A stretch of 62,266 nucleotides of DNA from Paenibacillus taihuensis (GTDB lineage: Bacteria > Bacillota > Bacilli > Paenibacillales > Paenibacillaceae): NCBI RefSeq assembly GCF_003386535.1, contig NZ_QTTN01000040.1, positions 1-62,266 of the forward strand, read 5' to 3'. How positions within the stretch are numbered: position 1 is the stretch's first letter; the number at the start of each line of letters is the position of its first letter. The position numbers and the translations under genes were made by a program. Of this stretch, positions 1-8,463 are shown piece by piece. The notes beneath the pieces are model-generated. The model saw only the letters and a list, made by a program, of their open reading frames with translations, searched no databases and was not told the DNA's origin.

Positions 1-1
1 T

Positions 2-94
2 ACTCTTTTTCACGCAAAAAAGGAGCAGGCTATCTTTCGATAACCTGCTCCTTTGCATAGATATTTGGTTCAACACCTTAACTTAATGACATTG
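2..94. repeat. Left copy of 93-bp terminal inverted repeat
   Basis: These 93 bases are the exact reverse complement of positions 62174-62266; base 1 and everything inside position 94 do not match. The copy contains a terminator-like hairpin and about 40 bases of AT-rich sequence with no reading frame of interest. It is either a dispersed repeat at which an assembly broke, or a true inverted repeat bounding the segment; the sequence alone cannot decide. Confidence 0.9.
16..51 (-). terminator. Rho-independent terminator of the APH-family gene
   Basis: Read on the minus strand, a 13-bp stem (22-34 with 39-51, one G-T type mismatch) with a 4-base loop is followed by six T residues. It lies about 90 bases downstream of the stop codon at 140. 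It is inside the terminal inverted repeat, so the same hairpin occurs at the right end in the opposite orientation. Confidence 0.8.
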
Positions 95-139
95 AGGCAA
101 AGCCCCGCCTTTTCCTCACCTGTGCCCGCCGCCGCATTA

Positions 140-1033
140 TCACACAACCCCGCTCCGGTAATCCGCCAGCACCTCATCAATGATCCGCTTCGCCACGCCT
201 GCGAACAATGGATTGCTCTCCTTGTAGTACGGGTAGGCGATGAGCCCCATCGACAGCGCGAAGCCTTTGCCCCGCTCCCATTCCTGTTCATCCGGCTGCA
301 GCTCTGCCCGGAAAGTCTCCCGCGTGTCCGAAGTAAGCATGCTCCATGCGAACAGCGTGTCATAGGCCGGGTCGCCAACGCCCATACAGCCAAAATCAAT
401 TACAGCCGAGAGCCGTCCCTGATCAAGCAGCAGGTTGCCCGCGTGAAGATCACCGTGAATCCATACCGGCTCCCCCTGCCACTCGGGCAGCTTCATCGCT
501 GCATCCCAAGCGCCAGCAGCTGCTTCTTGGTCGATCCCCCCAGGCAGCTCTGCAATGATCTTGCGAACAAGCTCATCCCGCTTCGCGAGCGTATCCCGCC
601 GCGATCCCACCGGAAGCGGCCCGCCCGCCGGATCGATTCGCCGCAGCGCTGCGACGAACTGCGCCATCGCCTTCGCCGCTTCATCTAAGTCGCCAATTCG
701 GCCGACGATCCCATCTACACCTTCGAACCACCGATACACAGCCCACCGCCACGGGTACTCTTCGGCAGGCTCGCCAATCGCAATCGGAGCCGGAATCGCC
801 AGCGGCAAATGCGAAGCTAGCTTCGGCAGCCAGTAGAGCTCCTTCTCCGCCTGACCTGTTGCCCAGTCGATTCGAGGCAGCCGCACGGCCAGCTCATCGC
901 CAAGCCGGTAGATCGCATTATCCGTTCCGGTGGACTCGACCCGCTTCAGCGGCAGCTCCGCCCACTGCGGAAACTGCCCCATGAGCAAACGCCGCACCAG
1001 CGCATCGTCTACGAAAACCTCATTCTCGTGCAT
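140..1033 (-). CDS. APH-family phosphotransferase (aminoglycoside/choline kinase fold)
   Basis: A 297-residue protein of the protein-kinase-like APH fold. The catalytic loop HGDLHAGNLL starts near residue 193 and the metal-binding IDFG follows near residue 212, so the active site looks intact. The N-terminal lobe carries the ATP-binding strand region and a conserved RLP motif. An ATG at 1033 has GGAGGG seven bases upstream and is preferred to an in-frame ATG six codons earlier that precedes that site. It starts 27 bases after the stop of the diguanylate cyclase gene, so the two may be cotranscribed. Members phosphorylate aminoglycosides, homoserine, choline or other small alcohols; the substrate cannot be read from sequence and drug resistance should not be assumed. 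Confidence 0.85.
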   Translation of the reverse strand: MHENEVFVDDALVRRLLMGQFPQWAELPLKRVESTGTDNAIYRLGDELAVRLPRIDWATGQAEKELYWLPKLASHLPLAIPAPIAIGEPAEEYPWRWAVYRWFEGVDGIVGRIGDLDEAAKAMAQFVAALRRIDPAGGPLPVGSRRDTLAKRDELVRKIIAELPGGIDQEAAAGAWDAAMKLPEWQGEPVWIHGDLHAGNLLLDQGRLSAVIDFGCMGVGDPAYDTLFAWSMLTSDTRETFRAELQPDEQEWERGKGFALSMGLIAYPYYKESNPLFAGVAKRIIDEVLADYRSGVV

Positions 1034-1060
1034 CCCGTTGCCCTCCTGCATGTATTTGGT

Positions 1061-2674
1061 TCATCTGCTATATACTTCGGCTTTGCCAGCCAGACACACG
1101 CGATTTCGTCCTGCACGCTTCGCATCATACAGCGCATGGTCCGCCTGCTTGAGCAGCTGCTTCACTTCGAACGCCGCATGGCTTTCTCCCGCGGCAGCAC
1201 CGAAGCTGGCTGTGATCGTAATCGCTTGCTGCGAAGCACCAGCCGAACCAGAACCCGATCCTGATGTCGCCACCGGCATCGGATGCGCCTCGATCTCTGT
1301 GCGGATGCGTTCCGCGAACCGCCCCGCTTCCTTCAGCGTCATGCCGGGCAGCGCGATAACAAATTCCTCGCCGCCATAACGAGCGAAAACATCCACGTCT
1401 CGCAGCAAGCGGCGGCATAGGGATACGACGTGCTGAAGCGCTTGGTCGCCGACATCATGACCGTACGAATCGTTAATCTTTTTGAAATAATCAATATCAA
1501 ACAGTACAACCGAGAAGTTTCCTCCGCTCGCAACGTGCTGCGCAATCAGCTCTTCGCTCAAGTGCAGGAAGTGATTCCGATTGTAAATCCCCGTCAGCCC
1601 ATCGTAGAACGCAAGCGCATGAAGCTTCTTCTGCAGCTCCACCTGCTCCGAAATATCAATGAGAATGAGCAGCTTGCCGACTTCCTGTCCCCCGTTCTTG
1701 CGGACGACCGAGGAACGAACGCTGTAATGATAGGACTGATCGCCAATCGTCCAGATCACTTCCCGTTCAGCTTGAGGGTCGTTCACCAGATTCGTGAGCG
1801 GTTCATCGGTGTATTGCTGCCACAGCTCGTCAATGCGTCGACCGACATTTTGCGTGGACAGCTCCGGCATCATTTGCGCCGCAGCCGGATTGAAATCGAC
1901 GAGCCGATTCTCCAGATCGAGCACAAGGACGCTGTCGCTCATGCTCTCGAACAGATTTTCGCGGGCAATCGGCACGACGTTCAGCATCCCTCGGCCAGCC
2001 AGCGCCCACATATACAGCGAGGAAGTGACGGCCATTATCGCTGGAATCGGGTCGATCCCCTCTGGCGTCAGGTTGCCGAGATATAAGAAATCGCCAGCGA
2101 GCGGCATCACGAGTGCCACCAGCATGACGATATGCTGAAGCCGGTACGACGACTTCATCCGATTCCAATAGAGCAATAGGAGCACGACACCGCCGATCAT
2201 ACACCCGAATGTATAACCGCCTGCAAAAATGTACCACGGCCCGGCAACCAGATCTGTTTTGAGGAAAGAAGCCCCTTGCTTCAGCTCTATCGCACGGTAA
2301 TACAGCTTATGCTTATCATTGGTCAGGACAAGCAAAGTCGTGATCGCAGGAACGATGAACATGATGATACGCAAAGGACGCTTCAAGACTCGATCCATCC
2401 CGAGGAAGTACATCACAAGCAGCAGATTGAGCGGCGGCAAATAAGGCATGCCGAGATACTCGAGCTTAATCCACAGCTTGATCTCTGTTAGTGAATTGGC
2501 TGAAAGCTCCAGCGTAGAACCGAATACGTACACCGCAGATAAGAGCGTGAAAGCAATGAAGGTTTTGGACATCGACTGCTTGGATCGGTAGAAGAAAACG
2601 TAAATGCCCATGATGACGTTAATGACGCCGGCCGTCACCATAAGCGTTAATATCGCCGAATAAGGCGTTCCCAC
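1061..2674 (-). CDS. Membrane diguanylate cyclase (7TM sensor, PAS, GGDEF)
   Basis: A 537-residue protein. Residues 1-230 hold about seven hydrophobic helices of the HisKA_7TM sensor type, residues about 240-345 look like a PAS domain, and residues about 357-530 form a GGDEF domain. The signature is GGEEF, the usual active form, and an inhibitory RxxD site (RDVD) lies exactly five residues before it, so product inhibition by c-di-GMP is expected. A Gly/Ser/Ala-rich run (about SGSGSGSAG) interrupts the domain between the MPV and ITITASFG segments, which is unusual. The start is GTG with AAGTGGAG upstream. It probably converts 2 GTP to c-di-GMP at the membrane in response to an unknown ligand. 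Confidence 0.88.
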   Translation of the reverse strand: MGTPYSAILTLMVTAGVINVIMGIYVFFYRSKQSMSKTFIAFTLLSAVYVFGSTLELSANSLTEIKLWIKLEYLGMPYLPPLNLLLVMYFLGMDRVLKRPLRIIMFIVPAITTLLVLTNDKHKLYYRAIELKQGASFLKTDLVAGPWYIFAGGYTFGCMIGGVVLLLLYWNRMKSSYRLQHIVMLVALVMPLAGDFLYLGNLTPEGIDPIPAIMAVTSSLYMWALAGRGMLNVVPIARENLFESMSDSVLVLDLENRLVDFNPAAAQMMPELSTQNVGRRIDELWQQYTDEPLTNLVNDPQAEREVIWTIGDQSYHYSVRSSVVRKNGGQEVGKLLILIDISEQVELQKKLHALAFYDGLTGIYNRNHFLHLSEELIAQHVASGGNFSVVLFDIDYFKKINDSYGHDVGDQALQHVVSLCRRLLRDVDVFARYGGEEFVIALPGMTLKEAGRFAERIRTEIEAHPMPVATSGSGSGSAGASQQAITITASFGAAAGESHAAFEVKQLLKQADHALYDAKRAGRNRVCLAGKAEVYSR

Positions 2675-2691
2675 AATAGATACAACTCCAC

Positions 2692-2895
2692 TTATCGGTT
2701 GAGACCAGGCTGCCCGTTCACAAACGATTCAAATTGTGCGATCGACTCAAACTGATTCAGATGGACGCCTTCTTGTTGTAAATGCCGTTCAATTTGGTCA
2801 ATCAGATTCAGGACCGCTATTCGAAGCGGCTAGAAGTCGGCCGGATTCAAGAGCGCGATCAGCTCGGGGATTGCCATACCGATTATAATATTCAT
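2692..2895 (-). pseudogene. 67-codon reading frame interrupted by one in-frame TAG
   Basis: On the minus strand a frame opens with ATG at 2895 behind a GGGGGC sequence and runs 67 codons to TAA at 2692, 17 bases before the diguanylate cyclase start. It reads like a real small protein (MNIIIGMAIPELIALLNPAD..., then LIDQIERHLQQEGVHLNQF), but codon 22 is TAG in the context DF-stop-PLR. A single GAG-to-TAG change would explain it. I do not recognise the family. It could be a recent pseudogene, a sequencing error or a chance frame. Confidence 0.4.
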
Positions 2896-3023
2896 GGTAT
2901 TCGCCCCCATCGAAATCGCTGGGCCAGCGGCCTTTCTCCGCAGTATAAATCATTTTGGCCAAACTGTCCTGTACATTTGCCGTGGCAAAATAAGCCGTTT
3001 CATAATGTCCGCGCCATCATACG

Positions 3024-3536
3024 TCAGTCACCTTCCTCGCTTGGCACAACCGCGTCGCGGATTTGCTCGAACGTAATCGGCGTGTAATCCCAGTGCTCCA
3101 CGCTGACGTTGATGTAGTTGATGCCCGCATATTTTTGCGAGTGGATATGTCCATGCACGTTCACGTACGGCATGTGTTTGTTCATGTACATCGGCTCGTG
3201 CGAGAGGAAGAAGAAATCCTTGTAGATAATCGGATGCTCGCTCACTTCGTCGAAGCCGACGTCCAGCCACCACTTGCGGGAGCGTCCCCGGTCGTGATTT
3301 CCCAGGATCAGCACCTTGTAACCATTCAATCTCGACACGATCTCCTTCGTCTTCTCCTGGTTCAGAAACGAGAAATCGCCCAGATGGAACACTTTATCCT
3401 GCTTGCCGACGACCGCATTCCAGCACTCGATCATCCGCTCGTTCATTTCATCGACGTTCTCGAAAGGTCTCGATTCGAAATCAATAATTTGCTTATGTCC
3501 AAAATGATGATCGGAGATGAAAAATACGTTTTGCAT
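3024..3536 (-). CDS. Calcineurin-like metallophosphoesterase (COG4186 type)
   Basis: A 170-residue single-domain metallophosphoesterase. The metal ligands of the family are visible in order: D-x-H in SDHHFGH at the N-terminus, GD in HLGDFSF, GNHD near residue 80, a lone His in LSHEP and GHIH near residue 135. This makes a complete dinuclear metal site. The ATG at 3536 follows AAAGGAGCTG. Homologues of this short type are annotated as phosphoesterases or phosphohydrolases of unknown substrate and are common in phages as well as chromosomes. It stands alone between the amber-containing frame and the SUKH gene. Confidence 0.88.
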   Translation of the reverse strand: MQNVFFISDHHFGHKQIIDFESRPFENVDEMNERMIECWNAVVGKQDKVFHLGDFSFLNQEKTKEIVSRLNGYKVLILGNHDRGRSRKWWLDVGFDEVSEHPIIYKDFFFLSHEPMYMNKHMPYVNVHGHIHSQKYAGINYINVSVEHWDYTPITFEQIRDAVVPSEEGD

Positions 3537-3626
3537 GGTCGGCAGCTCCTTTGGTGGATGGTGATGGTGATCGTAATAGTGGTGATGGTGTGTCGATTCG
3601 TAACTATTTTACCGATTTTTGGAATG

Positions 3627-3669
3627 GAAAAGAAGCTCCATCTTCCGGGAGCCGGCGATGAAGCTTCTA
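3627..3669 (-). terminator. Terminator of the SUKH gene
   Basis: On the minus strand AGAAGCTTCATC pairs with GATGGAGCTTCT (one wobble position) across an 11-14 base loop and is followed by TTTTCC. It lies 45-85 bases beyond the SUKH stop codon and before the metallophosphoesterase start. Confidence 0.65.
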
Positions 3670-3672
3670 TAT

Positions 3673-3708
3673 ATTGTTCTTGATATCGTTCTTGATATTG
3701 TTCTTGCA
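3673..3708. repeat. Three tandem 12-bp repeats
   Basis: Three copies of a 12-bp unit close to ATTGTTCTTGAT (3673, 3685, 3697), each differing by one or two bases, immediately 3' of the SUKH gene. No function is evident. Confidence 0.8.
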
Positions 3709-3711
3709 TGC

Positions 3712-4251
3712 TTATATGTCACCGTTAATGATTTTATCAAAATCAGGATGGATCCAAATCGATATGAGATCGTTCTCGTTCATATCGGCCGTATCAGGAT
3801 CATAGGGAACGATTCGATTGAGAAAATCCGTGAAGGAGTCCGTGATATACTGCAATTCGTGCAGCTCCGCCCTATGCTCAGGAGCACGTTCGTGATTCCA
3901 AAGGTAAATCTCGCAATAATTCTCAATCGAGAGCGACATGAGGATGACATTGCCGTCTGAATCGCAGCAGATCGGAATCGACTCCTTCGGGATAAACTTC
4001 CTGTAGAAGCCGTAATTCTCCGCAAGCTCGTCGCCATTCTCGAGACCAAAGCCGAAGAAGGACCTGATGCACGACGATTCAACCTCCCTGCGGCTCGTTA
4101 CTTTCATGTGGATGATGCAGGGCTCGGGGTAGCCGCCGTTATAGCGCTCCAGAAACGCGATATAGTCGTTTGGCAGCTTCAGCCTGACTTTATTTTGAAA
4201 TTGCGTTATCGTTTCTTTATCGGTCGGAATTGAATTCTCTATTTTAATCAT
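3712..4251 (-). CDS. SMI1/KNR4 (SUKH) family protein
   Basis: A 179-residue SUKH-fold protein. Recognisable are the N-terminal helix followed by LPNDYIAFLERYNGGYP near residue 27-43, the central strand run CCDSDGNVILMSL, and the acidic C-terminus. SUKH proteins commonly act as immunity proteins against polymorphic toxins, usually beside the toxin gene. No toxin gene is next to it here: its neighbours are a metallophosphoesterase and an intergenic repeat region. It may be an orphan immunity protein or a housekeeping SUKH protein. The start is ATG. A hairpin terminator follows within 85 bases. Confidence 0.8.
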   Translation of the reverse strand: MIKIENSIPTDKETITQFQNKVRLKLPNDYIAFLERYNGGYPEPCIIHMKVTSRREVESSCIRSFFGFGLENGDELAENYGFYRKFIPKESIPICCDSDGNVILMSLSIENYCEIYLWNHERAPEHRAELHELQYITDSFTDFLNRIVPYDPDTADMNENDLISIWIHPDFDKIINGDI

Positions 4252-4555
4252 GTGAATCCTCGATTCTGATTTGAAATCTTTTCTATTACTAATATAATCG
4301 CAAAAACCGGGCTCATTCTTTAGTGGAAAATATAGCCCTCAAGTTTGGCCGCCGCCGACCGAGCTCCTCCTAACGAATCCTATGATGGCGATTCGTCCGA
4401 AATCACCCTTTTTCAAATTCTAACGAATCCAATAGACGATCTTGTGGGGAAAATGGTTGCAGGTTGCAGAGACACTCGAATGTGGAAAATAGTGCCGGTG
4501 GAGTTTGTCAGCAGATTTGTCAGCCTCCCCGTTGCGCGCTGCCGCTTGCTGCAAA

Positions 4556-4587
4556 CAAAAAAAGCAGTGACCGATGACGGTCACTGC
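4556..4587 (-). terminator. Terminator downstream of the GNAT gene and array A
   Basis: GCAGTGACC pairs perfectly with CGGTCACTG plus the final C across a short loop; read on the minus strand it is followed by seven T residues. It is the first terminator after the GH38-VOC-GNAT operon, so array A would be inside the 3' untranslated region of that transcript. Confidence 0.75.
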
Positions 4588-4640
4588 TAGTGTGTATGCG
4601 TGGCGGTGGCGGTGTTCGCCGAGCGGGGTCTGCCTGCGGG

Positions 4641-4666
4641 GCTGCCGGTGGGGGCTGCCGGTGGGG
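4641..4666. repeat. 13-bp tandem duplication in a G-rich stretch
   Basis: GCTGCCGGTGGGG occurs twice head to tail (4641 and 4654) inside a stretch of about 90 bases that is much more G+C-rich than its surroundings. Confidence 0.85.
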
Positions 4667-4696
4667 TCCGCCGAACGGGGCCGCTGGCCTGCTTCT

Positions 4697-4884
4697 CTAT
4701 AATGGATTTATCCAACATAGAAGGGCTCATCTAGCCGAATTTGCATTCTATAGTGGAAAAATCCATTCATTTCTGCCCGAAATCGGCCATTTCAACCTTT
4801 CCGGCCGAAAATGAGTGGAAAAATCCATTATAGCTTCCGAAAAGTCCCCTTTTTGATCAAAATGAGTGGATTAATCCAACATAG
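4697..4884. repeat. Palindrome array A (TGGA-N4-TCCA cores)
   Basis: Four palindromic cores of the form TGGA-N4-TCCA start at 4703, 4754, 4816 and 4867, so the core-to-core distances are 51, 62 and 51 bp. Outer flanks read CTAT or ATAG, inner flanks read ATGAG or TTCATTTC. The DNA between cores is only partly conserved. Array B at 17 kb has exactly the same three distances. The array begins 45 bases 3' of the GNAT stop codon. Confidence 0.9.
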
Positions 4885-4928
4885 CGTTCGTTGTTGTATA
4901 CGTGCTCAGCCAAACTCAACATGCCCCA

Positions 4929-5324
4929 CTATACCTTTCTCCACAATCCACCTTGGCAAGGTTGAAATCCACTCTCCGTATAAAACGACGTATGTTCGGG
5001 TGCGAAAGTGACCGTTACGATCTCTAATCCGAAGCGTTCTGCCTCGAGTAACAGCTCCCTGACCAGGGCTTGCCCGACTCCTCTCCGCTGGAACTTCGGG
5101 TGCACGATTACATCTTCCATGTATCCATGCTGCAATCCCGTCCCTGCCACATAACCGAAGGCGATCAGCTCATTGCTTGCTGCATCTCGAACCCCCGCCC
5201 AAAAGTTACAACGTTCAAACAGAGCAGGGTAGTCGGCATGCCTGCCTTCCCAGCCGACCAGCTCTCTTAAAGCCGGAACCTCATAGGGTTCAATCGAACA
5301 ATTAATCTCGATATTCCAACTCAT
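4929..5324 (-). CDS. GNAT family N-acetyltransferase
   Basis: A 131-residue GNAT-fold protein. The acetyl-CoA pyrophosphate-binding loop is RRGVGQAL near residue 79, preceded by the strand MEDVIVHPKF, and the C-terminal part FYTESGFQP is typical of the fold. Length fits a single GNAT domain. The ATG at 5324 is nine bases after the stop of the VOC gene, so it is the last gene of the GH38-VOC-GNAT operon. The acceptor substrate is unknown; small-molecule amine acetylation is the usual activity. Confidence 0.88.
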   Translation of the reverse strand: MSWNIEINCSIEPYEVPALRELVGWEGRHADYPALFERCNFWAGVRDAASNELIAFGYVAGTGLQHGYMEDVIVHPKFQRRGVGQALVRELLLEAERFGLEIVTVTFAPEHTSFYTESGFQPCQGGLWRKV

Positions 5325-5333
5325 TACAGTAAC

Positions 5334-5720
5334 CTACTTCTTCCCTGACCCGAACCCAATCACATATCCATCCAGGTCACGCACGGAAAAATCCTTCCAC
5401 GCGCCCCAGTCATGCTCCGTCACAACCGGCTCGGACGCGATAATAGCGCCGTTGGCCTTGAACTCCCCATACAGCGCGTCAAGCTCCTCGTGCGTTTGCA
5501 CGTAGGCGTAGGTATTCCACGTTCCTTTGTTCGGCCGTACGTCTTCAGGATTCTGTGCTTGAATGAGCTTGAATCCGAGCCCGAAGTTATCTCGAATGGC
5601 CCAGTGCTCGTTCGCCTCGCAACCGAGCGCCTCTTCATAGTACTTCATGGATTTCTGGAGATCCGAGACCAGCAATACAGTAAGCGAATTTTCGACTCTT
5701 GCTTTCAGCTTCTCAGTCAT
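5334..5720 (-). CDS. VOC family protein (glyoxalase/bleomycin-resistance fold)
   Basis: A 128-residue single VOC domain with the paired beta-alpha-beta-beta-beta modules: TVLLVSDLQKSMKYYEEALG at the N-terminus and FSVRDLDGYVIGFGSG at the C-terminus, the latter being the usual D-x-DG-x end. A strong site AGGAGGG precedes the ATG at 5720. It lies between the GH38 gene (15 bases upstream) and the GNAT gene. VOC proteins include glyoxalases, dioxygenases and antibiotic-binding proteins; nothing in the sequence fixes the substrate here. Confidence 0.85.
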   Translation of the reverse strand: MTEKLKARVENSLTVLLVSDLQKSMKYYEEALGCEANEHWAIRDNFGLGFKLIQAQNPEDVRPNKGTWNTYAYVQTHEELDALYGEFKANGAIIASEPVVTEHDWGAWKDFSVRDLDGYVIGFGSGKK

Positions 5721-5735
5721 GCCTACACCCTCCTC

Positions 5736-8435
5736 TTATTCAAACCGAATCCGATATGTCCGAATCGCCCACGCCGGCACCTCAACCTTGAGCATGCTGC
5801 TTCCATCCGTCGGCAACGCGCACACATCTTCCTCGTTCAAATTCACTTCGGAAGCGGAAGCGATCGCCCGCTCGAAGCGCAGTGCTGCCGCGTCCCCCGC
5901 GTCAGAGAAGTTCGACAGCCGCACAATGACCGTGTTCGGCTCTTCCGATTCCGGACGCTTCATAATGCTCAAGCAGCAATGCGCGCTGTCCAGCTCGAGG
6001 AAGCTCCCCTGCATTTCAGCCACATACTCCGCCGCGACCGGCACGGACGAAGCTTGGAAGCCCGCCTGCAGCCGATCCTGCAGCCGCACGAGGTCCGCGT
6101 TCGTGACCGCATCATCAAGCAGCGCCAAGCGGTAAGCAAACTGGTGCTCGCCGAGAATTTGGCCGCCCGCCTCGCCGTTCGTCATGACCGTCTTGGCGAA
6201 GCTGCGGAAGAGCGTCACCGCAAGCGTGCCTTCCTCGTCGTCATGCGCGGCGCACTCGTGCAGGCCGTACGCGGACACGAACGCGAGACCGCTGCCATCG
6301 GCGCGGCGCTTGCCCGCGATGCCGCCCATCTGCTTCTCGGGCACGTCGCATTCCTTCCAATCCTGCGTATCCACACGCAAGCCGACTGGACGCTCCACGA
6401 ACGCAAACGGCTGATTCACGAAATACGAATCCGCCGCAACGCCTGTCGGCACTAACACCCTCAGACGGTGATCGCGCGCCGAATTGTCCACCGTCGTCTC
6501 CACATCGACATACGCGTTGCCCGTGGACAAGCCCACCAAACTGACCACCCGCAGCGCCCGATACCGATCCGAGCGGCGAATGTTGCGCTTCGTCTCGTCG
6601 AGGGATTCCGGCACGCTCAGCGTATGCGTAATCCGGAACACGGTACGCGACGGTCCGTCTTCCACCTTCTCGATCGTGCAAGGCGCACCCGTACTCGAGA
6701 CGACGCGATCCTCCGCCGGATTCACATGGAACCAGCCGTCGCCGATCTCGCCGTCGTCCAGATAGCTGAGCAGCCGATCATACGAAGCGCCGGTCTTCTT
6801 ATCATAAATACTCACCGTACCATCGCCATTCACAACGAGGCGCAGCCGTTCATTCTCCGCGCGGCGATCTCCCGTGGACAGCTTCGCCAAGTACCGCGAA
6901 GGCGTCGCGCTCGGCACCACCCGATACACGGCCGCCCCCATCGGAGGCATCTCCACAGCGAGCGTAATCGTATGGCGATCCACCCGCTCCGTCACTTGAT
7001 TGAAGATGCGGACGACCTTATGCTTTTGCATCGAGACGAGCCCAAAAGGAACTTCACGCCCATCTCCATCGTAGACGCGGAAGCTGTTCTTCTCCTCATA
7101 CCCGAACGGCTCCTGATAGCGTGCAGGGTACGCCGTAGGGAAATCGATATCGACCGTAATGACCTCCGCCCGTGCAAAAGGCAGCGGGTTCCACACCGTA
7201 AGCAGCCGATCCGCACCGTCCTTCGCCGTCTCGAACCGCGAGCGCTCGTGGTTCATAATATCCGCGATCAGCTGGCCGCCGATCATCTCGGTCTGGCTGA
7301 ACCGGTACTCCATGTCCTTATGCACCTGATCGATCGAGCAGCCGCAGATCGAATCATGCGGATGGTTCTGGATCAAATACTGATAAGCCAGATCGACATA
7401 CGACTTCTGCAGCGAGTAGCCGCGCACCGCTGCGACCGCAACGAGCGGATCGACCCATTTCTCCAGCAGCGTCTGGTTCTGATCGTTTGCCTTCTTCAGC
7501 GGATATCGGCTCGATAACGTATGCGTGATAACGTAGACGTACGGTCCGTTCTCCTTGGCAGGCTCGTAGATTTCGCCTGTCCGAACAGGCAGTTCTGCTC
7601 TGTGACCTTCAAGCTGCTTCGCCATCTCCAGCAGGTCGACATGCTTCACATCCGCCTCCGGATACAGCTCCTTCAGCAGCCCCACCAGCTCCGGCGTACT
7701 CTTTCGAATCGGCTCATGATCGACGCCGTCCATCACGACCGCAACGGGAAGCTCCGTGCGAGCAAACTCGGAATCGACAAAGGCTTTCAGCCGCTCCGCC
7801 TTCTCCTCCCTGCTCCACTCCCGCTCATAATATTGGTTGTCAAAAATATGCGGCAGCGCGCCATAACCGCCGTAATCCGGCAGCTTATACGTGATGCACT
7901 GCGTGCCGTCCGGCGACTGCCAGAGCAGATGCGCCGGCGTCGTATGCTCGTTCGTTCCTCTGCCGAGCACGGCATGACGAATATCGAAGCCGGCGAAGAT
8001 TTGCGGCATCTGCGCGATATGCCCGAAGATGTCGCAGATGTAGCCGTTCTTCCAAACCGGCACATTCCACTTCGCGACCGTCTTATGGCCGATCATCAAG
8101 TTGCGGATTAGGCTTTCGCCAGAGAGCAGAAATTCATCCGGCATAACGTACCACGGACCGATCAGAATGCGCCCGTCCGCGATCAGCTTCGCGAGCCGCT
8201 CTCTCTTGCCAGGCTCAATCTCCAAGAAATCGTCCAGCACAATCGTCTGTCCGTCGAGATGGAACACGCTGAATTCTGGATTTTGCTCCAGCACCTCGAT
8301 CATTTCGTTCATCATCGCCACGAGGCGATAGCGGAAGCCTTGAAAGGTCTGGTACCATTCGCGGTCCCAATGCGTCGCGGAGAAATAGTAAATCGTCTGC
8401 TTGGACTGATCCAACGTCTGCTTCTTCGTATCCAT
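5736..8435 (-). CDS. GH38 alpha-mannosidase
   Basis: An 899-residue glycoside hydrolase of family 38. The zinc-binding THWDREWY is at residues 21-28, the catalytic nucleophile Asp in DIFGH is at residue 135, and the second zinc His lies in NHPHDSICG near residue 360. Middle helical and C-terminal beta domains fill the rest, the normal length for bacterial MngB-like enzymes. There is no signal peptide, so it acts in the cytoplasm, hydrolysing alpha-mannosides or mannosylglycerate-type products brought in by a transporter not in this window. ATG 8435 follows AAGGGG. It heads an operon with the VOC and GNAT genes. A wrecked histidine kinase gene lies just upstream and may be the remains of its former regulator. 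Confidence 0.92.
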   Translation of the reverse strand: MDTKKQTLDQSKQTIYYFSATHWDREWYQTFQGFRYRLVAMMNEMIEVLEQNPEFSVFHLDGQTIVLDDFLEIEPGKRERLAKLIADGRILIGPWYVMPDEFLLSGESLIRNLMIGHKTVAKWNVPVWKNGYICDIFGHIAQMPQIFAGFDIRHAVLGRGTNEHTTPAHLLWQSPDGTQCITYKLPDYGGYGALPHIFDNQYYEREWSREEKAERLKAFVDSEFARTELPVAVVMDGVDHEPIRKSTPELVGLLKELYPEADVKHVDLLEMAKQLEGHRAELPVRTGEIYEPAKENGPYVYVITHTLSSRYPLKKANDQNQTLLEKWVDPLVAVAAVRGYSLQKSYVDLAYQYLIQNHPHDSICGCSIDQVHKDMEYRFSQTEMIGGQLIADIMNHERSRFETAKDGADRLLTVWNPLPFARAEVITVDIDFPTAYPARYQEPFGYEEKNSFRVYDGDGREVPFGLVSMQKHKVVRIFNQVTERVDRHTITLAVEMPPMGAAVYRVVPSATPSRYLAKLSTGDRRAENERLRLVVNGDGTVSIYDKKTGASYDRLLSYLDDGEIGDGWFHVNPAEDRVVSSTGAPCTIEKVEDGPSRTVFRITHTLSVPESLDETKRNIRRSDRYRALRVVSLVGLSTGNAYVDVETTVDNSARDHRLRVLVPTGVAADSYFVNQPFAFVERPVGLRVDTQDWKECDVPEKQMGGIAGKRRADGSGLAFVSAYGLHECAAHDDEEGTLAVTLFRSFAKTVMTNGEAGGQILGEHQFAYRLALLDDAVTNADLVRLQDRLQAGFQASSVPVAAEYVAEMQGSFLELDSAHCCLSIMKRPESEEPNTVIVRLSNFSDAGDAAALRFERAIASASEVNLNEEDVCALPTDGSSMLKVEVPAWAIRTYRIRFE

Positions 8436-8463
8436 GTGCTTCGTAACCCCTTCGCGGAAAAGT

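Larger units (their letters stand above)
4252..4928. other. 677-bp intergenic region with repeats
   Basis: No convincing gene. From left to right it holds the AT-rich promoter area of the SUKH gene (4252-4330), a loose palindrome with arms ACGAATC (4373) and GATTCGT (4390) and a further ACGAATC copy at 4423, a terminator hairpin (4556-4587), a very G-rich stretch with a 13-bp tandem duplication (4641-4666), and palindrome array A (4697-4884). Confidence 0.7.

Noticed and set aside
140..1033. Aminoglycoside resistance gene
   Set aside because: The APH fold and active site are present, but the subfamily is broad and nothing specific to aminoglycoside binding is visible.
2830..2832. In-frame TAG considered as pyrrolysine or programmed readthrough
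   Set aside because: No pyrrolysine genes or readthrough signal are visible; a nonsense mutation is simpler.
4373..4430. ACGAATC repeats considered as part of array A
   Set aside because: Their spacing (50 bp) and arms do not match the 51/62 pattern closely enough, so they are recorded only in the intergenic note.
5412..7517. Long plus-strand open frames opposite the GH38 gene (up to about 350 codons)
   Set aside because: They are antisense to a well-supported GH38 gene, are Arg/His-rich as expected for shadows of GC-rich genes, and match no family.
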